The notes under the pieces are model-generated. The model did no database searches. It saw only the letters and a list, made by a program, of their open reading frames with translations, and was not told the origin of the DNA. The translations under genes were made by a program, and so were the position numbers. Shown here piece by piece: positions 48,301-57,325 of a stretch of 64,000 nucleotides of DNA. Within the stretch, counting starts at the first letter, position 1, and the number at the start of each line of letters is the position of its first letter. Source of the DNA: Antarcticibacterium sp. 1MA-6-2 (GTDB lineage Bacteria; Bacteroidota; Bacteroidia; Flavobacteriales; Flavobacteriaceae); NCBI RefSeq assembly GCF_021535135.1, contig NZ_CP091036.1:2728001-2792000 (forward strand), read 5' to 3'.

Positions 48301-50245
48301 GTGGAATGAGCCGTGTCTTCTATGTCAAGATTGGAAACGATCTCGATCAACAATTCCAGATCTGCGGCGATTTGATTCACCTCCTCCTCCAGTTTTTTAA
48401 TCTCTACAACCTTCGATACTTTTTCCAGTGCCTGCTGCTTCTCCTGAACAGATTTCTGATATGGCTGCAGTGCTTTTTCATCCAGAAGGAACTTCACACA
48501 TTTCTCTGAGATCTTCTGGGTTTGTTCAGCTATTTCTGCCTCCAGTTCAGTAATGAACTCGGCATCAACATAACGAACATCTTTCAGGTTTATCACCTCT
48601 CCCCTTAACTTCCTTAATTCAGTAAGGAAAAATACAAAGTCATTAATGGTCTTGTAAGGAGAACTTTTAATTTTTGCAAACAAAGCCTCTGCTTTCTCCC
48701 GAATTTCGTGTGTCTGTTGCTGTGCATTTTTCTTAAGTTGTACAACTTTTTCAAACTCATCAATAGCAGCATTTGCCGCCTTATTGATCTCGCTTATCGG
48801 CTCATTAAGCTGTTGTGCGTCCGGCTCCGGCAACCAGTAATAGGAATCTAATATATCTTTAGAAAATTTAGAAATATCCAGATATAAGCCGCCGTAGTTA
48901 TCTTCCTTGTTCAGGAGATTCACAAGCCCGTTCACCTCTGCCATTGCTTTTACAATATCCTTATTTCCAATTTTATAAAGCAGGGTGTCCTCGTGCTGCG
49001 AAGGCATAAAATCTCCTTTTAAATAGGGAGTCTGCCAGATTTGTATCACGTGATGCTTTGTCTGCTCATTTTCAGTTTTAAAATAGCAGAGTTCTCCATT
49101 TTTCAGAATTGTAAATCCGTTACAAATGATTGGCGTCAGGATCTCCTGGGTAATAATATTGTACGACATAAGGTTGTACAATCCTTCCTTTGAAGAGTAG
49201 AACACATACAGGTAATCCTCGCCGTTTGGAGAGGCAATCTTTTGTTCAAATTTTACATTGTCAATGCCATTGCCCAGGAGCTTATACTCTCCCGTTTGCA
49301 GGTAATAGCTTAGGTGGGGAAAATGATTCCCTGATCATCTGGCAACAATAGACAGGAGTTTTTGATGCTCTCGATTTTCTTTACCTCCTTCAGTTTGTGA
49401 TTGTAAACAAAATATCTAGGCTCTTCCTGGAAAGGTTTTATTTCCAGGGCTATAAGATTTCCCAGGTTGGCATAACGATACTGCCCGTCATCAAGGGTTT
49501 GATCCAGTTGCTCTACAGGTTCAGCAAGAATTCCCTTTCCTTCCTTAGTATTATCTTCAATTTTAATAGTAAGATCTCCCCCAACAGTTTCCACAAAAAC
49601 CTTATCCAGGATCGATACATGGGGATGAGCGCCATAACGGTGCATATCCCGGGTAGCTTCCTGCCACTTAAACTCGTGCTGCGCCTGATATTTAAATTCG
49701 TGATCGCTGCGGTTGTCTATGTACTGAATCGAATTATCTTTTATAAGCCACTTGAAAGTCTTGATATCTGTCACACTATCGCTAAGCTGAAAGATCATGT
49801 GGAGGTAATTGCCTATAATGGCAAATTTGGAAAAGATGGTATTCCGGTAATATTTATAGAGGTTGGCAAAATCTGAAACAAAAGTTTCATCCTGTAAAAT
49901 ATCCAGTGGTCGTGGTTCAAAACGATTGTCTTTAAACTCGTAGATACTGAAAACATCAGATAAGGTTATCTCTGTACGCAGCCCAAAATGCACATTATAA
50001 CCGAACACACAGGTGTTGCCAAGGGAAATGATGTCCCGGGCAATACAGTTATTCTCTGTGTTGATACGGTCATTGGAGATAAGTTTCGTTTCCAAGGAAC
50101 CAAAAACTTCTTTCCTGTCCAGGTTTAATTTTTGAAGACGCTCCTGGAGATCAGATTTCTGCTTCTGTAAGCGATTCTGAATGATCTCATAGGTACCGCC
50201 ATCCAGTGCCCGAGCATCTTTTTGTTTTAATTGATCTACTGCCAT
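45345..50245 (-). CDS. very large AAA-type ATPase (DNA repair ATPase-like), last gene of the PspA-flotillin operon, three frameshifts
   Basis: Corrected length is about 1631 residues. The N-terminus is coiled coil (KSDLQERLQKLNLDRKEV) followed by about 450 residues of beta-rich repeats with Tyr/Phe strands. Next come long helices and coiled coils (residues about 480-800), a helical middle, and a AAA domain near residue 1265: Walker A LISPPGYGKTTLMEYIA, Walker B VMLYLDDIQHCNP and sensor region CVIMAGNPYTETGDKFRIPD (after repair). No membrane segment is evident. Frames break at 49308-49315 (minus ACCTAAGC for ACCGGC), 48133-48140 (minus GCTTAAGC for GCCGGC) and 46065-46071 (minus ACCTAGT for ACCGGT). 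Each repair joins adjacent frames exactly. Databases usually name such proteins DNA repair ATPase, but membrane-stress partners upstream suggest an envelope role. Confidence 0.85.
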
Positions 50246-50393
50246 TTTGATTGGATACTAACTTTGGTGTCAAAAAATGTTGAGTAAAAATAGAGGTACA
50301 GGGGACCCAAATGTCCCCGGGTACTCCATTAATCTTCCGAAATAATAAGAAAGAGGCTGTTTAACTTCTGCGAGAATGATTCTAACTCCATTG

Positions 50394-50523
50394 CACTTCT
50401 CGATACATTTTCTCCTTTCCTTCCGGTCAGGAGAAAACACTCGAAGTGACGGCTTCCTTTGCACATCCCGATACATTTTCTCCTTTCCTTCCGGTCAGGA
50501 GAAAACACTCGAAGCGACGGCTT
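50394..50523. repeat. two 55-base direct repeats, each a hairpin
   Basis: Copies at 50401-50455 and 50469-50523 differ at one base (GAAGTGAC versus GAAGCGAC). Each contains TTTTCTCCT pairing with AGGAGAAAA. Copy 1 is extended by an outer CACTTC/GAAGTG stem. They lie in the 344-base gap between the flotillin and ATPase genes, so they are transcribed within the operon. No gene is seen elsewhere in 50246-50589. Confidence 0.85.
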
Positions 50524-50589
50524 TATTTCACCTTGAACAATTTAAGTTCAGGTTGCCAAAAGTAAGCGTTAAACAACCTCCCAATACAA

Positions 50590-52671
50590 CTACTTATGGT
50601 TCAGCTTTGGAAGCGGCTTATTTGAAATTCCAAGACCATCGGCCAGGGTCAACAAATTACCGAAGATCGTTTGCTCTTCCTGATCATCAGATTTTTGTCT
50701 CAAATTATTAAGCAAGGTCGCGATACTCAGGTTTTTAATATCTTCTGAAGAGATCCCGTACTTATCTGTAAACATTTTTATCTTGTCCAGAAGATCTCCT
50801 TTTACATTATCACTTCCTAAAATAGCATTCTTAACATCCTGAAGGTTATGGCTGTTTTCTACCAGCCTGTCATATCCCTTAGCTTTTGTTATCTGACTAA
50901 TGATCTGGTCAAAGAACATGGTCTCTCCTCCCACTATGTCTATTTTGGCTGCTCTTAAAGCATCTCCAAGAACTGCTGCCTGGGCATCGGCAATATCTTT
51001 TTGGATATTGATATGCGCAAGGTCTACCTGCAGGTCTTTATCAAGACGCAATTTGAACTCCTCGTGGTCTTTTCCAACTCCGTCCAGTTTCTTCATTGCA
51101 TTTGCTTTCTCTTCAATACTGGCGGCATCGGCAAGGGCTTTTTCTTTAATCACAGCAGCTTCAGCAAGACCGTCTTTACGTTTAGCATCTGCTTTTGCTT
51201 CAATTCCGGCAGCTTCAGCTTTGGCTTTTTTCTCAATAATAGTAGCTTCCACAATTCCCTGGCGCTCGTTAGCATCAGCTTTTGCATGCATTACCTGAGC
51301 TTCAGACATACCTACTGTTGCTTCTTCTTTAGCTTGTGCTTCAGCTAAGATCTTACGTGCATCTGCCTCTTTCTCACTGGCTTCTTTATGCGCAAGTGCT
51401 TCAATATTGATTTCTTCTGCTTTTTGTTTTGCAGCTTCTTTAGAAGCTTCCGCAGCTTTAGTTACTTTGATTAAACCTTCCTGAGCTTCAGCTTCGGCAA
51501 TGGTTATTTTTACCTGCTTCTCACGATCGGCAGTTTTGAAGGCGGCGATATCTTTCATATTCTCCTGCTCTTCTACCACTCCTTTTTCAAGAGCAACCCT
51601 GTCGCGAATTACATCCTGGATATTTTTCTTCTCAACCTCAACTACTTTTTCCTTCTCTATTTGAGCAAGAGTTACAACGCGTTCACGTTCTGTAGCTTCC
51701 AACATCCTGTCTTTTTCAACCCGTTCTGTTTCAACAGCTTCAGTTCGTTGCTTGTTCTTAAGGGCAACAATGATCTGCCGCTCCATGTTCTCCTCGGCAA
51801 CTTTTACTTTCTCCTGGGTGATAATTCGAGCCGATTCAGATTTTAATTTTTCTTCTTCAGAAACCTTGGCAATTTCAGCTTCCTCCCTAGATTTGATATT
51901 TGCAATTTCACGTTTTTGCTGTTCTTCTTTTTCAGCTAACTGCTTGTCAAGCTCAAGAATAGCTTCTCTTGCCTCAACATCCTGCTTCCGGATTGTTTTT
52001 TCCTCATCCCTCTTGATAAGGTTCGCTTTGATATTTTGAATTGCAGTGAGCTCAGTGATCTTTTTAATACCCTGCGCATCCAGAATGTTATCAGCTTTTA
52101 AAGCGGTTACAGAAGTTTGCTCCAAAAAGTCAATCGCGCAATCCTCCAGAGTGTATCCGTTAAGATCAGTCCCGATAATGTCCACGATCTCATCCCGAAA
52201 TTCGCGGCGGGCTTCATAGAGCTCAATGAATTCAAACTTTTTCCCTACAGTTTTTAAGGCTTCAGAAAATTTGGCTTCAAAAAGATCTTCAAGGGTTTCA
52301 ATTCGGGAAGCCCGGGCAACACCTATAGTTTGTGCTACTTTTTTAATGTATTCGATATCATTGTTAACCCTTACGAAAAAGGCAACTTTAATATCTGCAC
52401 GCATATTGTCCTTACAAATAAGGCCTTCGTGCGCAAGACGTTCGATCTGGATCTTCTTTACTGAAACATCCATAATTTCCACCTTGTGAAAAACCGGAAT
52501 TACATAAAGACCTTTATCTGTAGCCACTTGTGTACCTCCAAAACTGGTACGGATGAGTGCCTGTCCCTGCGGAACTTTTTTATAGAACATCGCAATGATG
52601 GCGAAGTATACGACAATGAGAAATAGCACTACTCCTATGCCTATTCCTATGATGGGTAAAATTGTTTCCAT
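50590..52671 (-). CDS. flotillin-family (SPFH) protein, YqiK-like
   Basis: 693 residues. A single N-terminal hydrophobic helix (IIGIGIGVVLFLIVVYFAII) anchors it in the inner membrane. The SPFH domain follows (VPQGQALIRTSFGGTQVATD to about residue 210). A very long Ala/Glu/Lys coiled coil runs to about residue 560. The C-terminal region (GGETMFFDQIISQITKAKGY) matches bacterial flotillins. These scaffold membrane microdomains. The YqiJ-like gene directly upstream (10 bases) is the usual partner. Confidence 0.92.
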   Translation of the reverse strand: METILPIIGIGIGVVLFLIVVYFAIIAMFYKKVPQGQALIRTSFGGTQVATDKGLYVIPVFHKVEIMDVSVKKIQIERLAHEGLICKDNMRADIKVAFFVRVNNDIEYIKKVAQTIGVARASRIETLEDLFEAKFSEALKTVGKKFEFIELYEARREFRDEIVDIIGTDLNGYTLEDCAIDFLEQTSVTALKADNILDAQGIKKITELTAIQNIKANLIKRDEEKTIRKQDVEAREAILELDKQLAEKEEQQKREIANIKSREEAEIAKVSEEEKLKSESARIITQEKVKVAEENMERQIIVALKNKQRTEAVETERVEKDRMLEATERERVVTLAQIEKEKVVEVEKKNIQDVIRDRVALEKGVVEEQENMKDIAAFKTADREKQVKITIAEAEAQEGLIKVTKAAEASKEAAKQKAEEINIEALAHKEASEKEADARKILAEAQAKEEATVGMSEAQVMHAKADANERQGIVEATIIEKKAKAEAAGIEAKADAKRKDGLAEAAVIKEKALADAASIEEKANAMKKLDGVGKDHEEFKLRLDKDLQVDLAHINIQKDIADAQAAVLGDALRAAKIDIVGGETMFFDQIISQITKAKGYDRLVENSHNLQDVKNAILGSDNVKGDLLDKIKMFTDKYGISSEDIKNLSIATLLNNLRQKSDDQEEQTIFGNLLTLADGLGISNKPLPKLNHK

Positions 52672-52681
52672 TGTTTAAGTT

Positions 52682-53398
52682 TTAATCGTTATATAATTGA
52701 ACTAAGTAAAAATTATGATCTGGTGATCTTTTGATGATGAGGACATTGCTTCCATAAGGCAGCGCTTCCCCGTTAAGAGATTTCACATATACTGACATTG
52801 TGCTGCCTTCAACCTTTACCTCAGCATTTCCCATTTTATCTGCGGAAATTGAAGAAAGTAATAGCGCTTTCCGGCCCAGGTAATCTATTGGGAGGTCACC
52901 ATCTTTATTCAGATTTTTGAAGAATCCCTTGAAAGGAGTGGTAAAAATCTTGGTGACGATAAGGGCCGGGAACATTGCTGCCAGCATAATTACAAATCCG
53001 AAGACATTGTCATACGAATAGGTAATTGATGTTGTAAGCGCAGTCATAAACCACCAGATAAAGATCCAGAAGGTAAACGTGAACATAAAAGGAAGACCCA
53101 CAAAGTTGAAGTAGATCAAAAATACCTGCCACCACTTAAGCGGCCTGCGGCGTTTTCCCACTACATCTTCCTGGTTAACCTCGGCATTGGAAATATCCTG
53201 AAAATCCATATTCCCGCCTTCCATCCCGGTGCTCATATCCATTGCCGGGCTGGCATCTACATCCACGTCCACATCAAAATCGAGGTCGAAATCGATCCCT
53301 CCAATCATGGTTACCAGCCAGTAAAGGATAAGCACAATGAGCAGGATGGTTAAGACGAGATTAACCTCTGAAAATAATATGTTATAAAGATCTCCCAA
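52682..53398 (-). CDS. YqiJ/NfeD-like membrane protein with OB-fold C-terminus
   Basis: 238 residues. One N-terminal helix (VLTILLIVLILYWLVTMIGG), an Asp-rich segment (DFDLDFDVDVDVDASP), then two or three further helices (FLIYFNFVGLPFMFTFTFW, VFGFVIMLAAMFPALIVTKI). The C-terminal domain (LGRKALLLSSISADKMGNAE to the end) fits the NfeD/YqiJ OB-fold. Such proteins bind flotillins. Two bases separate it from the PspA gene's stop. Confidence 0.85.
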   Translation of the reverse strand: MGDLYNILFSEVNLVLTILLIVLILYWLVTMIGGIDFDLDFDVDVDVDASPAMDMSTGMEGGNMDFQDISNAEVNQEDVVGKRRRPLKWWQVFLIYFNFVGLPFMFTFTFWIFIWWFMTALTTSITYSYDNVFGFVIMLAAMFPALIVTKIFTTPFKGFFKNLNKDGDLPIDYLGRKALLLSSISADKMGNAEVKVEGSTMSVYVKSLNGEALPYGSNVLIIKRSPDHNFYLVQLYND

Positions 53399-53400
53399 GG

Positions 53401-54117
53401 TTATATTTCTTTGGAATCGTTAAGTCCTAACTTCTCTTTCAGCTTTGCAAGGTCATCGTTTGCCTTTGCGCTGGATGTATCGGCTGCTTTATTGATCTCA
53501 TCATCTATAGACTTCGTTGCGTTCGCAATGTCACCGTAAGCCTCGGCCAAAGCTTCTTCCTGGGCAACTTTTTCCTTCATACGCTCCAGCATGGAGACGG
53601 TCCCGGTACTGTCGATCTCAGCCATTTGTTTGTTTAGGCTTTTAGTGGCGTTACTCACTTTTACGCGTGCCTTCAGGGTTTTAAGTTCATTTTCCCAGTT
53701 CCCGATGTTTCCTTTAATTGTCTGGATCGTTTTCTGAAGCTGAGCCACATTTGAATCAAATTTCGCTGACTCTTCTTTCGATCTTTGAACCTGTTGGTCT
53801 GCCGCTTCTTTTTGAACCAGGGCTTCTTTTGCAAGGCGATCTGCCTCAGTTGAGTTCATTTCTTTGCTGTGCCCTTTTTTCAGAATAATAATAGCCTTGT
53901 TTTGATATTCTTCAGCTTTATTCTGATATTCTTCCTGGTCGTTCTTTGCCCGAATAGCAAGTGCTTTCACCTGGGCAAGGGCCTCAAGGCTCTTATCGAG
54001 ATCTTCTTTCATATCTCTTATACCCTGTTCTGTCATTTTTATGGGATCTTCCATATTGTCAATAGCCGAATTTGTTTCAGCCTGGCCTATCTTAAATAAT
54101 CTTTTGAAAACGTTCAT
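53401..54117 (-). CDS. pspA: PspA/IM30 family protein
   Basis: 238 residues, almost wholly helical. It starts MNVFKRLFKIGQAETNSAID, with the PspA core EDPIKMTEQGIRDMKEDLDK, LAQVKALAIRAKNDQ and the long coiled coil to GTVSMLERMKEKVAQEEALA. PspA proteins are ESCRT-III-like and polymerise on damaged inner membranes. The C-terminus ends LAKLKEKLGL. It sits between the YbjN-like and YqiJ-like genes. Confidence 0.93.
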   Translation of the reverse strand: MNVFKRLFKIGQAETNSAIDNMEDPIKMTEQGIRDMKEDLDKSLEALAQVKALAIRAKNDQEEYQNKAEEYQNKAIIILKKGHSKEMNSTEADRLAKEALVQKEAADQQVQRSKEESAKFDSNVAQLQKTIQTIKGNIGNWENELKTLKARVKVSNATKSLNKQMAEIDSTGTVSMLERMKEKVAQEEALAEAYGDIANATKSIDDEINKAADTSSAKANDDLAKLKEKLGLNDSKEI

Positions 54118-54137
54118 GATTTCTGTTTTTAATAATG

Positions 54138-54533
54138 TTAGTATTTTGAAAATTCAATAATGTTGTCTGAGTACTCGCTCATCAATAAGCTTAGGGAGTT
54201 TAAACTTCCCTCCAGTTCGTTTATATCAAGATTCTCGATTTGCAGCGTGTCCCTGAAAATCACTTTTTCTCCTGTTTCATCGAGAACAAAAGCACCGTGT
54301 ATAATATCCCGGTTCTTTTGGAGCAGACTCTTAAATATTTTTTCTGACTGCGCATTGATCCTAAATATAAATTGCTCGAGGATTAATATTGGCGGGGCTA
54401 CTCCCAGGATGAGGTTTTTTATCCCATAGCTCTCCTTTTGTACTACCAGGATGCCATCCTCAGGATCTTCACGGCTAACGTGAAAGTTCAGTTCCAGTAA
54501 AAAATCTCGTGTAATGTGGTAGTGATCTTTCAT
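54138..54533 (-). CDS. YbjN/CesT-like (YjfI-like) protein
   Basis: 131 residues, no membrane segment. Alternating strands and helices: FLLELNFHVSREDPEDGILV, then NRDIIHGAFVLDETGEKVIF and LQIENLDINELEGSLNSLSL. This pattern resembles the CesT-chaperone-like YbjN/DUF2170 (YjfI) proteins often found first in PspA operons. The family call is by pattern and context only. Twenty bases precede pspA. Confidence 0.6.
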   Translation of the reverse strand: MKDHYHITRDFLLELNFHVSREDPEDGILVVQKESYGIKNLILGVAPPILILEQFIFRINAQSEKIFKSLLQKNRDIIHGAFVLDETGEKVIFRDTLQIENLDINELEGSLNSLSLLMSEYSDNIIEFSKY

Positions 54534-54773
54534 CTAAAATTGGTTAAGAGTGTTAAAAATTTCTAAAAGTAATATTACAAAAATCCTGTAAAGTGCTGGC
54601 TATATAATAACTTTAATGATAAGGTCAATGACAAAAAATGTTAATGCGATCATAATTGTAGTTTTTGATGGTTAGTAAAGATTTTTAAAAGCTCAAGACA
54701 GAACTCTTTTATCTTTCCCGTGGTATACAATATGGCCCTTCACAAGGAAATTTGAAAAGTATGTCTCATAATA

Positions 54774-54854
54774 TTAGCAGGATTCAAAGGTATTTGCTAA
54801 TATTGTTAGACCAATTTACAAATAAAATTCTTATTTGCAAATATAATTAGCAAA
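54774..54854. promoter_or_regulatory. candidate operator of the XRE regulator
   Basis: The sites TTAGCA (54774), TTTGCTAAT (54793-54801), TTTGCAAAT (near 54835) and ATTAGCAAA (54846-54854) form overlapping inverted repeats of a TTTGCTAAT half-site just before ATG 54857. They lie in the 323-base divergent region between the pspA operon and the regulator, so autoregulation and control of the operon are both plausible. The remaining part (54534-54770) is AT-rich. Confidence 0.5.
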
Positions 54855-54856
54855 AT

Positions 54857-55612
54857 ATGTCATTTTTCGGTAAAAATATTAGGAAGATAAGAAGTGTCCG
54901 GTCTCTAAGCCAACAAGCCTTTGCTGATCTTTTCGATTTAAAACGCGGAACCTTAGGAGCTTACGAAGAAGGAAGAAGCGAACCTAAAATAGATACAATA
55001 ATTACTATTGCTAAGTATTTTAGCATTCCCATTGACGAACTTTTGACTAAAGAACTTACTGTTAACCGTCTATTGAAGTTTAAAGGCAACTTAACTACGG
55101 AACAAGAGGAGTTTGTAAAGGAGCAATTTGCCAATATTCCCTGTATCATCAAAAACAACAGTAATGATTACCTGCACAATCACGATAAAGAGGAATTCAT
55201 TAAAAGAATGCCGTGCCTGAACCTGCCGATAAGTAAAGAGGTAAATTATCGCGGATATACCGTAGATAATCTTGAAATGAGCAGTAACGATAAAGGCTTA
55301 TTTCCTAAAGATGTTGTTATTGGAGAGTTTATACCTGAAAAAAATTATAGAAATCTTGACAATGGCACCCTTGTGCTTGTGGTGCTTGAAAACCAGCTGG
55401 TGCTACGCTTACTTTACATTACAAACGGCATCCTCGTACTAAGGGCAGAGCACAAGAATGTGGAAGAAATTTCTGTTGACCTTAAAGAGGTAAAGGAAAT
55501 ATGGAGAATTTGCTATGTTTTTTACCATCGTCTACCTGTTATGGGGGAAGCACTTGAAGACAAGTTGCTTTACCTGGAAAGAGAAATGGAAAAAATAAGA
55601 TCCAGGATGTAA
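54857..55612 (+). CDS. XRE-family transcriptional regulator with S24-like C-terminal domain
   Basis: 251 residues. The N-terminal helix-turn-helix reads IRKIRSVRSLSQQAFADLFD, then GTLGAYEEGRSEPKIDTIIT (residues about 8-60). The C-terminal part (about 110-220, RGYTVDNLEMSSNDKGLFPK, VVIGEFIPEKNYRNLDNGTL) resembles the beta-rich S24/LexA-like sensory domain without an obvious Ser-Lys protease dyad. It is divergent from the pspA-flotillin operon and probably controls it and itself. Confidence 0.85.
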   Translation: MSFFGKNIRKIRSVRSLSQQAFADLFDLKRGTLGAYEEGRSEPKIDTIITIAKYFSIPIDELLTKELTVNRLLKFKGNLTTEQEEFVKEQFANIPCIIKNNSNDYLHNHDKEEFIKRMPCLNLPISKEVNYRGYTVDNLEMSSNDKGLFPKDVVIGEFIPEKNYRNLDNGTLVLVVLENQLVLRLLYITNGILVLRAEHKNVEEISVDLKEVKEIWRICYVFYHRLPVMGEALEDKLLYLEREMEKIRSRM

Positions 55613-55754
55613 ATCAAGTATAGCACCTTTCTTAAGTTTTAGAACTTTTTATTCTTCAACGAATTACCTGAATAGTATAATTCTATTTTTTTCCTGTATT
55701 TTCGGAAAAACCAGCTTTTAAATTTTCCGTGTAATCTCTATCACTTTAAATACA

Positions 55755-57263
55755 TTGTTACTGCACCGCTTTTCTTTTATACTGGTAATTGTTATAGTCT
55801 CCTGTGCTCCTAACAATGATAAAAAAGCTGAAGCACTTTATGTGGGTCACTGTGCACGTTGTCATCTGGCCCCCGATATTAATTCTCTTCCCCGGGATCT
55901 CTGGAAAAATAATGTGCTGCCAGATATGGCCGCACGCATGGGAATTATCGACAGTTCCAACAATCCTTATACGGGACTTTCATTTAAACAGCAGGAAGCC
56001 ATAATGAAAACCGGGCTTTATTCCGGGGAAGCCACTATTACAGCTGAAGACTGGAGAATTCTTGAAGATTATATTCTTGAAAATGCTCCCGAAAGTATAC
56101 CAGCGCACCCGGCTCCCAAATCCAGCAAAAAGCTAAACCAATTTAAGCTGCGGACAATTAATATTGACAGTAGCCAGGGTTCACAAATTACCTTTCTTGA
56201 TTATAATGATCAACAGGAGTTACTTTATCTGGGTGACCTTTCCGGAAATTTAATACAACACGACCTTATAGCAAAAAGTTCTGTGATCTTCGGAAATTTT
56301 GTAACCCCAGTGAGTGATTTTTTTCAGAAGGACAACGATTCTTATGTAACTACCATGGGATTTTTACATCCTTCAGAATTATCCTCGGGAAAGATCTTTA
56401 TAAATACCAATAATCCCGACTCAAACAGTTTACCCGGAACCCTGCACAGGCCTGTAAATTCGCTGATAACAGATCTCGACCAAAATGGTAACAATGAAAT
56501 TATTGTAAGTGAATTTGGAAACCTAACGGGACAGTTATCCTTGTGGATCAAAAACGGGGACAATTATAAAAAGCAAGTGTTACTAAAACAGCCAGGGGTT
56601 ATAAGATCACTGGCTCACGATATGGATAAGGATGGAAAAAAGGACCTTATAGTACTTACCAGCCAGGGAGATGAAAGTATTACGGTTTTATATCAGGAAA
56701 ACAATTTAAAGTTTCGCAAAGAGAAGTTAATACAGTTTAGTCCTGTTTATGGAAGCAGTTGGTTTGAGCTGGTAGATTATGATAACGATGGGGATATGGA
56801 TATTATATCTGTTCAGGGGGATAATGCAGATAAAACTTATATATCTAAACCCTACCACGGGCTCCGTATTCACATCAATGACGGCAACAATAATTTTGAG
56901 GAGAAATATTTTTATCCGCTAAACGGCGCCACCAGGTTTGTTTCGGGAGATTTTGACCAGGATGGGGATCTCGATATGGGTATTATAGCCACTTTTCCCG
57001 ATTATGAAAACTATCCTAATTTCTCTTTTGTATACCTGGAGAATATAGATGCTCAGCATTTTAAATTTGATCCTTATACTTTTGACAAACCCGAACTGGG
57101 AAGATGGCTGTTAATAGATTCAGGCGATGTAGATAAGGATGGGGACCAGGATATAATCCTGGGATCTTTCACCTTTGCCTTTACCCCTGTACCTAAACAA
57201 CTTTCTCAAAATTGGAACACCAATGATACGGATGTGGTAATTCTGGAAAATTTGCTAAAATGA
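55755..57263 (+). CDS. lipoprotein with c-type heme motif and FG-GAP/VCBS repeats
   Basis: 502 residues. The only plausible start is TTG 55755; a stop lies just upstream in frame. A lipoprotein signal (FSFILVIVIVSCAPN) precedes one heme-binding motif, CARCH (near residue 33). From about residue 130 a beta-propeller has five FG-GAP calcium repeats (DLDQNGNNEIIV, DMDKDGKKDLIV, DYDNDGDMDII, DFDQDGDLDM, DVDKDGDQDIIL). Such cytochrome-propeller proteins are common among Bacteroidota; their redox partner is unknown. Confidence 0.85.
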   Translation: MLLHRFSFILVIVIVSCAPNNDKKAEALYVGHCARCHLAPDINSLPRDLWKNNVLPDMAARMGIIDSSNNPYTGLSFKQQEAIMKTGLYSGEATITAEDWRILEDYILENAPESIPAHPAPKSSKKLNQFKLRTINIDSSQGSQITFLDYNDQQELLYLGDLSGNLIQHDLIAKSSVIFGNFVTPVSDFFQKDNDSYVTTMGFLHPSELSSGKIFINTNNPDSNSLPGTLHRPVNSLITDLDQNGNNEIIVSEFGNLTGQLSLWIKNGDNYKKQVLLKQPGVIRSLAHDMDKDGKKDLIVLTSQGDESITVLYQENNLKFRKEKLIQFSPVYGSSWFELVDYDNDGDMDIISVQGDNADKTYISKPYHGLRIHINDGNNNFEEKYFYPLNGATRFVSGDFDQDGDLDMGIIATFPDYENYPNFSFVYLENIDAQHFKFDPYTFDKPELGRWLLIDSGDVDKDGDQDIILGSFTFAFTPVPKQLSQNWNTNDTDVVILENLLK

Positions 57264-57325
57264 GATAGAAAGACTGTCTAGTCCTAAATGAGCGATACAG
57301 ATTATTAAGGATTAAAATTAATTAT

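Noticed and set aside
5133..49315. CTAG/CTTAG as an inserted mobile or regulatory motif
   Set aside because: Shift sizes vary (+1, +2, -1) and the string varies (CTTAA, CTGAG, ACCGT). Only the inferred original RCCGGY is constant.
45345..50245. Four separate small genes instead of one ATPase gene
   Set aside because: All three junctions fall on RCCGGY-type lesions, and the repaired junctions (TGYYLQTG, AGTPEKCDEF, TGDKFRIPD) read through smoothly.
50401..50523. CRISPR or att-site pair
   Set aside because: Only two units with a 13-base spacer; each is a hairpin in an operon spacer, with no integrase nearby.
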